DNA from: Nematostella vectensis
Lineage: Eukaryota; Cnidaria; Anthozoa; Actiniaria; Edwardsiidae
Assembly: GCF_932526225.1 (NCBI RefSeq)
Contig: NC_064036.1
Coordinates: forward strand, 19,678,953 to 19,742,952
Length of the DNA: 64,000 nt
Reading direction: 5' to 3'
The translations under genes and the position numbers were made by a program. Shown in pieces: positions 33,801 to 50,200 of the stretch (positions within the stretch are counted from its first letter, which is position 1; every line of letters starts with the position of its first letter). The notes under the pieces were generated by a model that saw nothing but the letters and a program-made list of their open reading frames with translations, did not search any database and was not told the DNA's origin.

Positions 33801-36800
33801 ATTGACCAACATTGTGTCTAGAGACCATTTTACCACCATTGTGTGAAAAGAACATTTTACCACCATTACGTCTAGAGATCATTTTACCACCATTATGTCT
33901 AGAGACCATTTTACCACCATTATGTCCAGAGACCATTTTACCACCATTATGTCTAGAGACCATTTTACCACCATTGTGTCTAGAGACCATTGACAACCAT
34001 TGTGTCTAGAGACCATTTTACCACCATTGTGTGAAAAGATCATTTTACCACCATTATGTCTAGAGACCATTTTACCACCATTATGTCTAGAGACCATTTT
34101 ACCACCATTGTGTGAAAAGACCATTTTACCACCATTATGTCTAGTGACCATTTTACCACCATTATGTCTAGTGCCCATTTTACCACCATTGTGTGAAAAG
34201 ACCATTTTACCACCATTATGCATAGAGACCATTTTACCACCATTATGCCTAGAGACCATTTTACAACCATTGTGTCTAGAGACCATTTTACAACCATTAT
34301 GTCTAGAGACCATTTTACCACCATTGTGTGAAAAGACCATTTTACCACCATTATGTCTAGTGACCATTTTACCACCATTGTGTGAAAAAACCATTTTACC
34401 ACCATTATGCATAGGGACCATTTTACCACCATTATGTCTAGAGACCATTTTACAACCATTGTGTCTAGAGACCATTTTACCACCATTGTGTGAAAAGACC
34501 ATTTTACCACCATTATGCATAGAGACCATTTTACCACCATTATGTCTAAAGACCATTTTTACCACCATTATGTCTAGAGACCATTTTACAACCATTGTGT
34601 CTAGAGACCATTTTACCACCATTATGTCTAGAGACCATTTACCACCATTATGTCTAAAGACCATTTTACCACCATTATGTCTAGAGACCATTTACCACCA
34701 TTATGTCTAGAGATCATTACCACCATTATGTCTAGAGACCATTTACCACCATTATGTCTAGAGACCATTTACCACCATTATGTCTAGAGACCATTTACCA
34801 CCATTGTGTCTAGAGACCATTTTACCACCATTATGTCTAGAGACCATTTTACCACCATTATGTCTAGAGACCATTTTACCACCATTGTGTGAAAAGACCA
34901 TTTTACCACCATTATGTCTAGAGACCATTTTACCACAATTATGTCTAGAGACCATTTTACCACCATTATGTCTAGAGACCATTTACCACCATTGTGTGAA
35001 AAGACCATTTTACCACCATTATGTCTAGAGACCATTTACCACCATTATGTCTAGAGACCATTTTACCACCATTGTGTTAAAAGACCATTTTACCACCAAT
35101 ATGTCTAGAGACCATTTACCACCATTGTGTGAAAAGACCATTTTACCACCATTATGTCTAGAGACCGTTTACCACAATTATGTCTAGAGACCATTTACCA
35201 CCATTATGTCTAGAGACCATTTTACCACCATTGTGTGAAAAGACCATTTTACCACCATTATGCATAGAGACCATTTTACAACCATTGTGTATAGAGACCA
35301 TTTTATTACCATTATGTCTATAGACCATTTTACCACCATTATGTCTAGAGACCAATTTACCACCATTGTGTCTAGAGACCATTTTACCACCATTATGTAT
35401 AGAGACCATTTTACCACTATTATGTCTAGAGACCATTTTACCACCATTATGTCTAGAGACTTTTTTACCACCATTGTGTCTAGAGACCATTTTACCACCA
35501 TTATGTCTAGAGACCATTTACCACCATTGTCTCTTGAGACCATTTTACCACCTTTATGTCTAGAGACCATTTTACCACCATTGTGTGAAAAGACCATTTT
35601 ACCACCATTATGTCTAGAGACCATTTTACCACCATTATGTCTAGAGACCATTTACCACCATTGTGTGAAAAGACCATTTTACCACCATTATGTCTAGAGA
35701 CCATTTACCACCATTATGTCTAGAGACTATTTACCACCATTGTGTCTAGAGACCATTTTACCACCATTATGTCTAGAGACCATTTTACCACCATTGTGTG
35801 AAAAGACCATTTTACCACCATTATGTCTAGAGACCATTTTACCACCATTATGTCTAGAGACCATTTTACCACTATTATGTCTAGAGACCATTTACCACCA
35901 TTGTGTGAAAAGAACATTTTACCACCATTATGTCTGGAGACCATTTTACCACCATTGTGTCTAGAGACCATTTTACCACCATTATGTTTAGAGACCATTT
36001 ACCACCATTGTGTCTAGAGACCATTTTACCACCATTATGTCTAGAGACCATTTTACGACCATTGTGTGAAAAGACCATTTTACCACCATTATGTCTAGAG
36101 ACCATTTTACCACCATTATGTCTAGAGACCATTTTACCACCATTATGTCTAGAGACTATTTACCACCATTGTGTGAAAAGACCATTTTACCACCATTATG
36201 TCTAGAGACCATTTACCACCATTATGTCTAGAGACTATTTACCACCATTGTGTCTAGAGACCATTTTACCACCATTATGTCTAGAGACCATTTTACCACC
36301 ATTGTGTGAAAAACCATTTTACCACCATTATGTCTAGAGACAATTTTACCACCATTATGTCTAGAGACCATTTACCACCATTGTGCGAAAAGACCATTTT
36401 ACCACCATTATGTCTAGAGACCATTTACCACCATTATGTCTAGAGACTATTTACCACCATTATGTCTAGAGACCATTTACCACCATTATGTCTAGAGACC
36501 ATTTTACCACCATTGTGTGAAAAGACTATTTTACCACCATTATGCATAGAGACCATTTTACCACCATTGTGTATAGAGACCATTTTACCACCATTATGTC
36601 TAGAGACCATTTTACCACCATTATGTCTAGAGACCATTTTACCACCATTGTGTCTAGAGACCATTTTACCACCATTATGTCTAGTGACCATTTTACCACC
36701 ATTATGTCTAGTGACCATTTTACCACCATTGTGTCTAGAGACCATTTTACCACCATTATGTCTAGTGACCATTTTACCACCATTATGTCTAGTGACCATT

Positions 36801-37900
36801 TTACCACCATTATGTCTAGAGACCATTTTACCACCATTATGTCTAGAGACCATTTTACCACCATTATGTCTAGAGACCATTTTACCACCATTATGTCTAG
36901 AGACCTTTTTACCACCATTATGTCTAAAGACCATTTTACCACCATTATGTCTAGAGACCATTTACCACCATTATGTCTAGAGACCATTTACCACCATTGT
37001 GTCTAGAGACCATTTTACCACCATTATGTCTAGAGACCATTTTACCACCATTATGTCTAGAGACCATTTTACCACCATTGTGTGAAAAGACCATTTTACC
37101 ACCATTATGTATAGAGACCATTTTACCACCGTTAGCCTAGAGACCATTTTACCACCATTATGTCTAGAGACCATTTACCACTATTGTGTGAAAAGACCAT
37201 TTTACCACCATTATGTCTAGAGACCATTTACCACCATTGTGTGAAAAGACCATTTTACCACCATTATGTCTAGAGACCATTTTACCACCATTATGTCTAG
37301 AGACCATTTTACCACCATTGTGTGAAAAGACAATTTTACCACCATTATGTCTAGAGACAATTTTACCACCATTATGTCTAGAGACCATTTTACCACCATT
37401 GTGTCTAGAGACCATTTTACCACCATTATGTCTAGAGACCATTTACCACCATTGTGTCTAGAGACCATTTTACCACCATTATGTCTAGAGACCATTTTAC
37501 CACCATTGTGTGAAAAGACCATTTTACCACCATTATGTCTAGAGACCATTTTACCACCATTATGTCTAGAGACCATTTACCACCATTGTGTGAAAAGACC
37601 ATTTTACCACCATTATGTCTAGAGACCATTTACCACCATTATGTCTAGAGACTATTTACCACCATTGTGTCTAGAGACCATTTTACCACCATTATGTCTA
37701 GAGACCATTTTACCACCATTATGTCTAGAGACCATTTTACCACCATTATGTCTAGAGACCATTTACCATTATTGTGTCTAGAGACCATTTTACCACCATT
37801 ATGTCTAGAGACCATTTTACCACCATTATGTCCAGAGACCATTTTACCACCATTATGTCTAGAGACCATTTTACCACCATTGTGTCTAGAGACCATTGAC
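30900..37900. repeat. About 7-kb segment repeated colinearly near 51.7-58.8 kb
   Basis: Variant order matches at offsets of 20,775 (31.1-32.2 kb), 21,250 (32.2-33.3 kb), 20,875 (33.8-36.9 kb) and 20,849 (37.0-37.9 kb). The steps between offsets are indels of 475, 375 and 26 bp. Part of the same block (36.5-38.0 kb) appears a third time at 62.5-64.0 kb with offset 25,966. Confidence 0.8.
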
Positions 37901-40900
37901 CACCATTGTGTCTAGAGACCATTTTACCACCATTGTGTAAAAAGACCATTTTACCACCATTATGTCTAGAGACCATTTTACCACCATTATGTCTAGAGAC
38001 CATTTTACCACCATTGTGTGAAAAGACCATTTTACCACCATTATGTCTAGAGACCATTTTACCACCATTGTGTAAAAAGACCATTTTATCACCATTATGC
38101 ATAGAGACCATTTTACCACCATTATACCTAGAGACCATTTTACAACCATTGTGTCTAGAGACCATTTTACAACCATTATGTCTAGAGACCATTTTATCAC
38201 CATTGTGTGAAAAGACCATTTTACCACCATTATGTCTAGTGACCATTTTACCACCATTGTATGAAAAGACCATTTTATCACCATTATGCATAGGGACCAT
38301 TTTACCACCATTATGTCTAGAGACCATTTTACAACCATTGTGTCTAGAGACCATTTTACCACCATTGTGTGAAAAGACCATTTTACCACCATTATGCATA
38401 GAGACCATCTTACCACCATTATGTCTAAAGACCATTTTACCACCATTATGTCTAGAGACCATTTTACAACCATTGTGTCTAGAGACCATTTTACCACCAT
38501 TATAACTATAGACCATTTACCACAATTATGTCTAAAGACCATTTTACCACCATTATGTCTAGAGACCATTTACCACCATTATGTCTAGAGACCATTACCA
38601 CCATTATGTCTAGAGACCATTTACCACCATTATGTCTAGAGACCATTTACCACCATTATGTCTAGAGACCATTTACCACCATTGTGTCTAGAGACCATTT
38701 TACCACCATTATGTCTAGAGACCATTTTACCACCATTATGTCTAGAGACCATTTTACCACCATTGTGTGAAAATACCATTTTACCACCATTATGTCTAGA
38801 GACCATTTTACCACCATTATGTCTAGAGACCATTTTACCACCATTATGTCTAGAGACCATTTACCACCATTGTGTGAAAAGACCATTTTACCACCATTAT
38901 GTCTAGAGACCATTTTACCACCATTGTGTGAAAAGACCATTTTACCACTATTATGTCTAGTGACCATTTTACCACCATTATGTCTAGTGACCATTTTACC
39001 ACCATTGTGTCTAGAGACCATTTTACCACCATTATGTCTAGTGACCATTTTACCACCATTATGTCTAGTGACCATTTTACCACCATTATGTCTAGAGACC
39101 ATTTTACCACCATTATGTCTAGAGACCATTTTACCACCATTATGTCTAGAGACCATTTTACCACCATTATGTCTAGAGACCTTTTTACCACCATTATGTC
39201 TAAAGACCATTTTACCACCATTATGTCTAGAGACCATTTACCACCATTATGTCTAGAGACCATTTACCACCATTGTGTCTAGAGACCATTTTACCACCAT
39301 TATGTCTAGAGACCATTTTACCACCATTATGTCTAGAGACCATTTTACCACCATTGTGTGAAAAGACCATTTTACCACCATTATGTATAGAGACCATTTT
39401 ACCACCGTTAGCCTAGAGACCATTTTACCACCATTATGTCTAGAGACCATTTACCACTATTGTGTGAAAAGACCATTTTACCACCATTATGTCTAGAGAC
39501 CATTTACCACCATTGTGTGAAAAGACCATTTTACCACCATTATGTCTAGAGACCATTTTACCACCATTATGTCTAGAGACCATTTTACCACCATTGTGTG
39601 AAAAGACAATTTTACCACCATTATGTCTAGAGACAATTTTACCACCATTATGTCTAGAGACCATTTTACCACCATTGTGTCTAGAGACCATTTTACCACC
39701 ATTATGTCTAGAGACCATTTACCACCATTGTGTCTAGAGACCATTTTACCACCATTATGTCTAGAGACCATTTTACCACCATTGTGTGAAAAGACCATTT
39801 TACCACCATTATGTCTAGAGACCATTTTACCACCATTATGTCTAGAGACCATTTACCACCATTGTGTGAAAAGACCATTTTACCACCATTATGTCTAGAG
39901 ACCATTTACCACCATTATGTCTAGAGACTATTTACCACCATTGTGTCTAGAGACCATTTTACCACCATTATGTCTAGAGACCATTTTACCACCATTATGT
40001 CTAGAGACCATTTTACCACCATTATGTCTAGAGACCATTTACCATTATTGTGTCTAGAGACCATTTTACCACCATTATGTCTAGAGACCATTTTACCACC
40101 ATTATGTCCAGAGACCATTTTACCACCATTATGTCTAGAGACCATTTTACCACCATTGTGTCTAGAGACCATTGACCACCATTGTGTCTAGAGACCATTT
40201 TACCACCATTGTGTAAAAAGACCATTTTACCACCATTATGTCTAGAGACCATTTTACCACCATTATGTCTAGAGACCATTTTACCACCATTGTGTGAAAA
40301 GACCATTTTACCACCATTATGTCTAGAGACCATTTTACCACCATTGTGTAAAAAGACCATTTTATCACCATTATGCATAGAGACCATTTTACCACCATTA
40401 TACCTAGAGACCATTTTACAACCATTGTGTCTAGAGACCATTTTACAACCATTATGTCTAGAGACCATTTTATCACCATTGTGTGAAAAGACCATTTTAC
40501 CACCATTATGTCTAGTGACCATTTTACCACCATTGTATGAAAAGACCATTTTATCACCATTATGCATAGGGACCATTTTACCACCATTATGTCTAGAGAC
40601 CATTTTACAACCATTGTGTCTAGAGACCATTTTACCACCATTGTGTGAAAAGACCATTTTACCACCATTATGCATAGAGACCATCTTACCACCATTATGT
40701 CTAAAGACCATTTTACCACCATTATGTCTAGAGACCATTTTACAACCATTGTGTCTAGAGACCATTTTACCACCATTATAACTATAGACCATTTACCACA
40801 ATTATGTCTAAAGACCATTTTACCACCATTATGTCTAGAGACCATTTACCACCATTATGTCTAGAGACCATTACCACCATTATGTCTAGAGACCATTTAC

Positions 40901-41225
40901 CACCATTATGTCTAGAGACCATTTACCACCATTATGTCTAGAGACCATTTACCACCATTGTGTCTAGAGACCATTTTACCACCATTATGTCTAGAGACCA
41001 TTTTACCACCATTATGTCTAGAGACCATTTTACCACCATTGTGTGAAAATACCATTTTACCACCATTATGTCTAGAGACCATTTTACCACCATTATGTCT
41101 AGAGACCATTTTACCACCATTATGTCTAGAGACCATTTACCACCATTGTGTGAAAAGACCATTTTACCACCATTATGTCTAGAGACCATTTTACCACCAT
41201 TGTGTGAAAAGACCATTTTACCACT
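36674..41225. repeat. Tandem 2,276-bp segmental duplication within the satellite
   Basis: The block 36674-38949 is followed directly by a second copy, 38950-41225. Matching conceptual translations are identical over long stretches (for example 37752-38516 with 40028-40792, and 36977-37174 with 39253-39450), including rare variants such as CCGTTAGCCTAG near 37128 and 39404. The junction lies at an ATGTCTAG/TGACC boundary near 38950. The near-identity means a very recent event or an assembly duplication. Confidence 0.85.
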
Positions 41226-44200
41226 ATTATGTCTAGAGACCATTTTACCACCATTGTGTGAAAAGACCATTTTACCACCATTATGTCTAGAGACCATTTT
41301 ACCACCATCATGTCTAAAGACCATTTTACCACCATTGTGTGAAAAGACCATTTTACCACCATTGTGTGAAAAGACCATTTTACCACCATTATGCATAGAG
41401 ACCATTTACCACTAGAAACCATTTTACAACCATTGTGTCTAGAGACCATTTTACCACCATTATGTCTAGAGACCATTTTACCACCATTATGTCTAGAGAC
41501 CATTTTACCACCATTATGTCTAGAGACCATTTTACCACCATTATGTCTAGAGACCATTTTACCACCATTATGTGGTTATGTGGTATTATTTTACCACCAT
41601 TACGTCTAGAGACCATTTTACAACCATTGTGTCTAAAGACCATTTACCACCATTATGTCTAGAGACCATTTTACCACCATTATGTCTAGAGACCATTTTA
41701 CCACCATTGTGTGAAAATACCATTTTACCACCATTATGCATAGATTCCATTTTACCACCATTTTGTATAGAGACCATTTTACCACCATTATGTCTAGAGA
41801 CCATTTTACCACCATTATGTCTAGAGACCATTTTACCACCATTATGCATTGAGACCATTGACCAACATTTTGTCTAGAGACCATTTTACCACCATTGTGT
41901 GAAAAGAACATTTTACCACCATTACGTCTAGAGACCATTTTACCACCATTATGTCTAGAGACCATTTTACCACCATTATGTCCAGAGACCATTTTACCAC
42001 CATTATGTCTAGAGACCATTTTACCACCATTGTGTCTAGAGACCATTGACCACCATTGTGTCTAGAGACCATTTTACCACCATTGTGTAAAAAGACCATT
42101 TTACCACCATTATGTCTAGAGACCATTTTAACACCATTATGTCTAGAGACCATTTTACCACCATTGTGTGAAAAGACCATTTTACCACCATTATGTCTAG
42201 AGACCATTTTACCACCATTGTGTGAAAAGACCATTTTACCACTATTATGTCTAGAGACCATTTTACCACCATTGTGTGAAAAGACCATTTTACCACCATT
42301 ATGTCTAGAGACCATTTTACCACCATTATGTCTAAAGACCATTTTACCACCATTGTGTGAAAAGACCATTTTACCACCATTGTGTGAAAAGACCATTTTA
42401 CCACCATTATGTCTAGAGACCATTTTACCACCATTGTGTGAAAAGACCATTTTACCACCATTACGTCTAGAGACCATTTTACCACCATTATGTCTAGAGA
42501 CCATTTTACCACCATTATCTCCAGAGACCATTTTACCACTATTATGTCTAGAGACCATTTTACCACCATTGTGTCTAGAGACCATTGACCACCATTGTGT
42601 CTAGAGACCATTTTACCACCATTGTGTGAAAAGATCATTTTACCACCATTATGTCTAGAGACCATTTTACCACCATTATGTCTAGAGACCATTTTACCAC
42701 CATTGTGTCTAGAGACCATTGACCACCATTGTGTCTAGAGACCATTTTACCACCATTGTGTAAAAAGACCATTTTACCACCATTATGTCTAGAGACCATT
42801 TTACAACCATTATGTCTAGAGACCATTTTACCACCATTGTGTGAAAAGACCATTTTACCACCATTATGCCTAGAGACCATTTTACCACCATTGTGTGAAA
42901 AGACCATTTTACCACCATTATGTCTAGAGACCATTTTACCACCATTGTGTGAAAAGACCATTTTATCACCATTATGTCTAGAGACCATTTTACCACCATT
43001 ATGTCTAAAGACCATTTTACCACCATTGTGTGAAAAGACCATTTTACCACCATTATGTCTAGAGACCATTTTACCACCATTGTGTGAAAAGACCATTTTA
43101 CCACCATTATGCATAGAGACCATTTACCACTAGAGACCATTTTACAACCATTGTGTCTAGAGACCATTTTACCACCATTATGTCTAGAGACCATTTTACC
43201 ACCATTATGTCTAGAGACCATTTTACCACCATTATGTCTAGAGACCATTTTACCACCATTATGTCTAGAGACCATTTTACCACCATTACGTCTAGAGACC
43301 ATTTTACAACCATTGTGTCTAAAGACCATTTACCACCATTATGTCTAGAGACCATTTTACCACCATTATGTCTAGAGACCATTTTACCACCATTGTGTGA
43401 AAATACCATTTTACCACAATTATGCATAGAGACCATTTTACCACCATTGTGTATAGAGAACATTTTACCACCATTATGTCTAGAGACCATTTTACCACCA
43501 TTATGTCTAGAGACCATTTTACCACCATTATGCATAGAGACCATTGACCAACACTTTGTCTAGAGACCATTTTACCACCATTGTGTGAAAAGAACATTTT
43601 ACCACCATTACGTCTAGAGACCATTTTACCACCATTATGTCTAGAGACCATTTTACCACCATTATGTCCAGAGACCATTTTACCACCATTATGTCTAGAG
43701 ACCATTTTACCACCATTGTGTCTAGAGACCATTGACCACCATTGTGTCTAGAGACCATTTTACCACCATTGTGTAAAAAGACCATTTTACCACTATTATG
43801 TCTAGAGACCATTTTACCACCATTATGTCTAGAGACCATTTTACCACCATTGTGTGAAAAGACCATTTTACCACCATTATGTCTAGAGACCATTTTACCA
43901 CCATTGTGTGAAAAGACCATTTTACCACCATTATGCATAGAGACCATTTTACCACCATTATGCCTAGAGACCATTTTACAACCATTGTGTATAGAAACCA
44001 TTTTACAACCATTATGTCTAGAGACCATTTTACCACCATTGTGTGAAAAGACCATTTTACCACCATTATGTCTAGTGACCATTTTACCACCATTGTATGA
44101 AAAGACCATTTTACCACCATTATGCATAGGGACCATTTTACCACCATTATGTCTAAAGACCATTTTACAACCATTGTGTCTAGAGACCATTTTACCACCA

Positions 44201-47200
44201 TTGTGTGAAAAGACCATTTTACCACCATTATGCATAGAGACCATTTTACCACCATTATGTCTAAAGACCATTTTACCACCATTATGTCTAGAGACCATTT
44301 TACAACCATTGTGTCTAGAGACCATTTTACCACCATTATGTCTAGAGACCATTTACCACAATTATGTCTAAAGACCATTTTACCACCATTATGTCTAGAG
44401 ACCATTTTACCACCATTATGTCTAGAGACCATTTTACCACCATTATGTCTAGAGACCATTTACCACCATTGTGTGAAAAGACCATTTTACCACCATTATG
44501 TCTAGAGACCATTTTACCACCATTGTGTGAAAAGACCATTTTACCACTATTATGTCTAGAGACCATTTTACCACCATTGTGTGAAAAGACCATTTTACCA
44601 CCATTATGTCTAGAGACCATTTTACCACCATTGTGTAAAAAGACCATTTTACCACCATTATGTCTAGAGACCATTTTACCACCATTATGTCTAGAGACCA
44701 TTTTACCACCATTGTGTGAAAAGACCATTTTACCACCATTATGTCTAGAGACCATTTTACCACCATTGTGTAAAAAGACCATTTTATCACCATTATGCAT
44801 AGAGACCATTTTACCACCATTATACCTAGAGACCATTTTACAACCATTGTGTCTAGAGACCATTTTACAACCATTATGTCTAGAGACCATTTTATCACCA
44901 TTGTGTGAAAAGACCATTTTACCACCATTATGTCTAGTGACCATTTTACCACCATTGTATGAAAAGACCATTTTATCACCATTATGCATAGGGACCATTT
45001 TACCACCATTATGTCTAGAGACCATTTTACAACCATTGTGTCTAGAGACCATTTTACCACCATTGTGTGAAAAGACCATTTTACCACCATTATGCATAGA
45101 GACCATCTTACCACCATTATGTCTAAAGACCATTTTACCACCATTATGTCTAGAGACCATTTTACAACCATTGTGTCTAGAGACCATTTTACCACCATTA
45201 AAACTATAGACCATTTACCACAATTATGTCTAAAGACCATTTTACCACCATTATGTCTAGAGACCATTTACCACCATTATGTCTAGAGACCATTACCACC
45301 ATTATGTCTAGAGACCATTTACCACCATTATGTCTAGAGACCATTTACCACCATTATGTCTAGAGACCATTTACCACCATTGTGTCTAGAGACCATTTTA
45401 CCACCATTATGTCTAGAGACCATTTTACCACCATTATGTCTAGAGACCATTTTACCACCATTGTGTGAAAATACCATTTTACCACCATTATGTCTAGAGA
45501 CCATTTTACCACCATTATGTCTAGAGACCATTTTACCACCATTATGTCTAGAGACCATTTACCACCATTGTGTGAAAAGACCATTTTACCACCATTATGT
45601 CTAGAGACCATTTTACCACCATTGTGTGAAAAGACCATTTTACCACTATTATGTCTAGAGACCATTTTACCACCATTGTGTGAAAAGACCATTTTACCAC
45701 CATTATGTCTAGAGACCATTTTACCACCATCATGTCTAAAGACCATTTTACCACCATTGTGTGAAAAGACCATTTTACCACCATTGTGTGAAAAGACCAT
45801 TTTACCACCATTATGCATAGAGACCATTTACCACTAGAAACCATTTTACAACCATTGTGTCTAGAGACCATTTTACCACCATTATGTCTAGAGACCATTT
45901 TACCACCATTATGTCTAGAGACCATTTTACCACCATTATGTCTAGAGACCATTTTACCACCATTATGTCTAGAGACCATTTTACCACCATTATGTGGTTA
46001 TGTGGTATTATTTTACCACCATTACGTCTAGAGACCATTTTACAACCATTGTGTCTAAAGACCATTTACCACCATTATGTCTAGAGACCATTTTACCACC
46101 ATTATGTCTAGAGACCATTTTACCACCATTGTGTGAAAATACCATTTTACCACCATTATGTCTAGAGACCATTTTACCACCATTGTGTGAAAAGACCATT
46201 TTACCACCATTATGTCTAGAGACCATTTTACCACCATTATGTCTAAAGACCATTTTACCACCATTGTGTGAAAAGACCATTTTACCACCATTGTGTGAAA
46301 AGACCATTTTACCACCATTATGTCTAGAGACCATTTTACCACCATTGTGTGAAAAGACCATTTTACCACCATTACGTCTAGAGACCATTTTACCACCATT
46401 ATGTCTAGAGACCATTTTACCACCATTATCTCCAGAGACCATTTTACCACTATTATGTCTAGAGACCATTTTACCACCATTGTGTCTAGAGACCATTGAC
46501 CACCATTGTGTCTAGAGACCATTTTACCACCATTGTGTGAAAAGATCATTTTACCACCATTATGTCTAGAGACCATTTTACCACCATTATGTCTAGAGAC
46601 CATTTTACCACCATTGTGTCTAGAGACCATTGACCACCATTGTGTCTAGAGACCATTTTACCACCATTGTGTAAAAAGACCATTTTACCACCATTATGTC
46701 TAGAGACCATTTTACAACCATTATGTCTAGAGACCATTTTACCACCATTGTGTGAAAAGACCATTTTACCACCATTATGCCTAGAGACCATTTTACCACC
46801 ATTGTGTGAAAAGACCATTTTACCACCATTATGTCTAGAGACCATTTTACCACCATTGTGTGAAAAGACCATTTTATCACCATTATGTCTAGAGACCATT
46901 TTACCACCATTATGTCTAAAGACCATTTTACCACCATTGTGTGAAAAGACCATTTTACCACCATTATGTCTAGAGACCATTTTACCACCATTGTGTGAAA
47001 AGACCATTTTACCACCATTATGCATAGAGACCATTTACCACTAGAGACCATTTTACAACCATTGTGTCTAGAGACCATTTTACCACCATTATGTCTAGAG
47101 ACCATTTTACCACCATTATGTCTAGAGACCATTTTACCACCATTATGTCTAGAGACCATTTTACCACCATTATGTCTAGAGACCATTTTACCACCATTAC

Positions 47201-50200
47201 GTCTAGAGACCATTTTACAACCATTGTGTCTAAAGACCATTTACCACCATTATGTCTAGAGACCATTTTACCACCATTATGTCTAGAGACCATTTTACCA
47301 CCATTGTGTGAAAATACCATTTTACCACAATTATGCATAGAGACCATTTTACCACCATTGTGTATAGAGAACATTTTACCACCATTATGTCTAGAGACCA
47401 TTTTACCACCATTATGTCTAGAGACCATTTTACCACCATTATGCATAGAGACCATTGACCAACACTTTGTCTAGAGACCATTTTACCACCATTGTGTGAA
47501 AAGAACATTTTACCACCATTACGTCTAGAGACCATTTTACCACCATTATGTCTAGAGACCATTTTACCACCATTATGTCCAGAGACCATTTTACCACCAT
47601 TATGTCTAGAGACCATTTTACCACCATTGTGTCTAGAGACCATTGACCACCATTGTGTCTAGAGACCATTTTACCACCATTGTGTAAAAAGACCATTTTA
47701 CCACTATTATGTCTAGAGACCATTTTACCACCATTATGTCTAGAGACCATTTTACCACCATTGTGTGAAAAGACCATTTTACCACCATTATGTCTAGAGA
47801 CCATTTTACCACCATTGTGTGAAAAGACCATTTTACCACCATTATGCATAGAGACCATTTTACCACCATTATGCCTAGAGACCATTTTACAACCATTGTG
47901 TATAGAAACCATTTTACAACCATTATGTCTAGAGACCATTTTACCACCATTGTGTGAAAAGACCATTTTACCACCATTATGTCTAGTGACCATTTTACCA
48001 CCATTGTATGAAAAGACCATTTTACCACCATTATGCATAGGGACCATTTTACCACCATTATGTCTAAAGACCATTTTACAACCATTGTGTCTAGAGACCA
48101 TTTTACCACCATTGTGTGAAAAGACCATTTTACCACCATTATGCATAGAGACCATTTTACCACCATTATGTCTAAAGACCATTTTACCACCATTATGTCT
48201 AGAAACCATTTTACAACCATTGTGTCTAGAGACCATTTTACCACCATTATGTCTAGAGACCATTTACCACAATTATGTCTAAAGACCATTTTACCACCAT
48301 TATGTCTAGAGACCATTTTACCACCATTATGTCTAGAGACCATTTTACCACCATTATGTCTAGAGACCATTTACCACCATTGTGTGAAAAGACCATTTTA
48401 CCACCATTATGTCTAGAGACCATTTTACCACCATTGTGTGAAAAGACCATTTTACCACTATTATGTCTAGAGACCATTTTACCACCATTGTGTGAAAAGA
48501 CCATTTTACCACCATTATGTCTAGAGACCATTTTACCACCATTGTGTAAAAAGACCATTTTACCACCATTATGTCTAGAGACCATTTTACCACCATTATG
48601 TCTAGAGACCATTTTACCACCATTGTGTGAAAAGACCATTTTACCACCATTATGTCTAGAGACCATTTTACCACCATTGTGTAAAAAGACCATTTTATCA
48701 CCATTATGCATAGAGACCATTTTACCACCATTATACCTAGAGACCATTTTACAACCATTGTGTCTAGAGACCATTTTACAACCATTATGTCTAGAGACCA
48801 TTTTATCACCATTGTGTGAAAAGACCATTTTACCACCATTATGTCTAGTGACCATTTTACCACCATTGTATGAAAAGACCATTTTATCACCATTATGCAT
48901 AGGGACCATTTTACCACCATTATGTCTAGAGACCATTTTACAACCATTGTGTCTAGAGACCATTTTACCACCATTGTGTGAAAAGACCATTTTACCACCA
49001 TTATGCATAGAGACCATCTTACCACCATTATGTCTAAAGACAATTTTACCACCATTATGTCTAGAGACCATTTTACAACCATTGTGTCTAGAGACCATTT
49101 TACCACCATTAAAACTATAGACCATTTACCACAATTATGTCTAAAGACCATTTTACCACCATTATGTCTAGAGACCATTTACCACCATTATGTCTAGAGA
49201 CCATTACCACCATTATGTCTAGAGACCATTTACCACCATTATGTCTAGAGACCATTTACCACCATTATGTCTAGAGACCATTTACCACCATTGTGTCTAG
49301 AGACCATTTTACCACCATTATGTCTAGAGACCATTTTACCACCATTATGTCTAGAGACCATTTTACCACCATTGTGTGAAAATACCATTTTACCACCATT
49401 ATGTCTAGAGACCATTTTACCACCATTATGTCTAGAGACCATTTTACCACCATTATGTCTAGAGACCATTTACCACCATTGTGTGAAAAGACCATTTTAC
49501 CACCATTATGTCTAGAGACCATTTTACCACCATTGTGTGAAAAGACCATTTTACCACTATTATGTCTAGAGACCATTTTACCACCATTGTGTGAAAAGAC
49601 CATTTTACCACCATTATGTCTAGAGACCATTTTACCACCATCATGTCTAAAGACCATTTTACCACCATTGTGTGAAAAGACCATTTTACCACCATTGTGT
49701 GAAAAGACCATTTTACCACCATTATGCATAGAGACCATTTACCACTAGAAACCATTTTACAACCATTGTGTCTAGAGACCATTTTACCACCATTATGTCT
49801 AGAGACCATTTTACCACCATTATGTCTAGAGACCATTTTACCACCATTATGTCTAGAGACCATTTTACCACCATTATGTCTAGAGACCATTTTACCACCA
49901 TTATGTGGTTATGTGGTATTATTTTACCACCATTACGTCTAGAGACCATTTTACAACCATTGTGTCTAAAGACCATTTACCACCATTATGTCTAGAGACC
50001 ATTTTACCACCATTATGTCTAGAGACCATTTTACCACCATTGTGTGAAAATACCATTTTACCACCATTATGCATAGATTCCATTTTACCACCATTTTGTA
50101 TAGAGACCATTTTACCACCATTATGTCTAGAGACCATTTTACCACCATTATGTCTAGAGACCATTTTACCACCATTATGCATAGAGACCATTGACCAACA

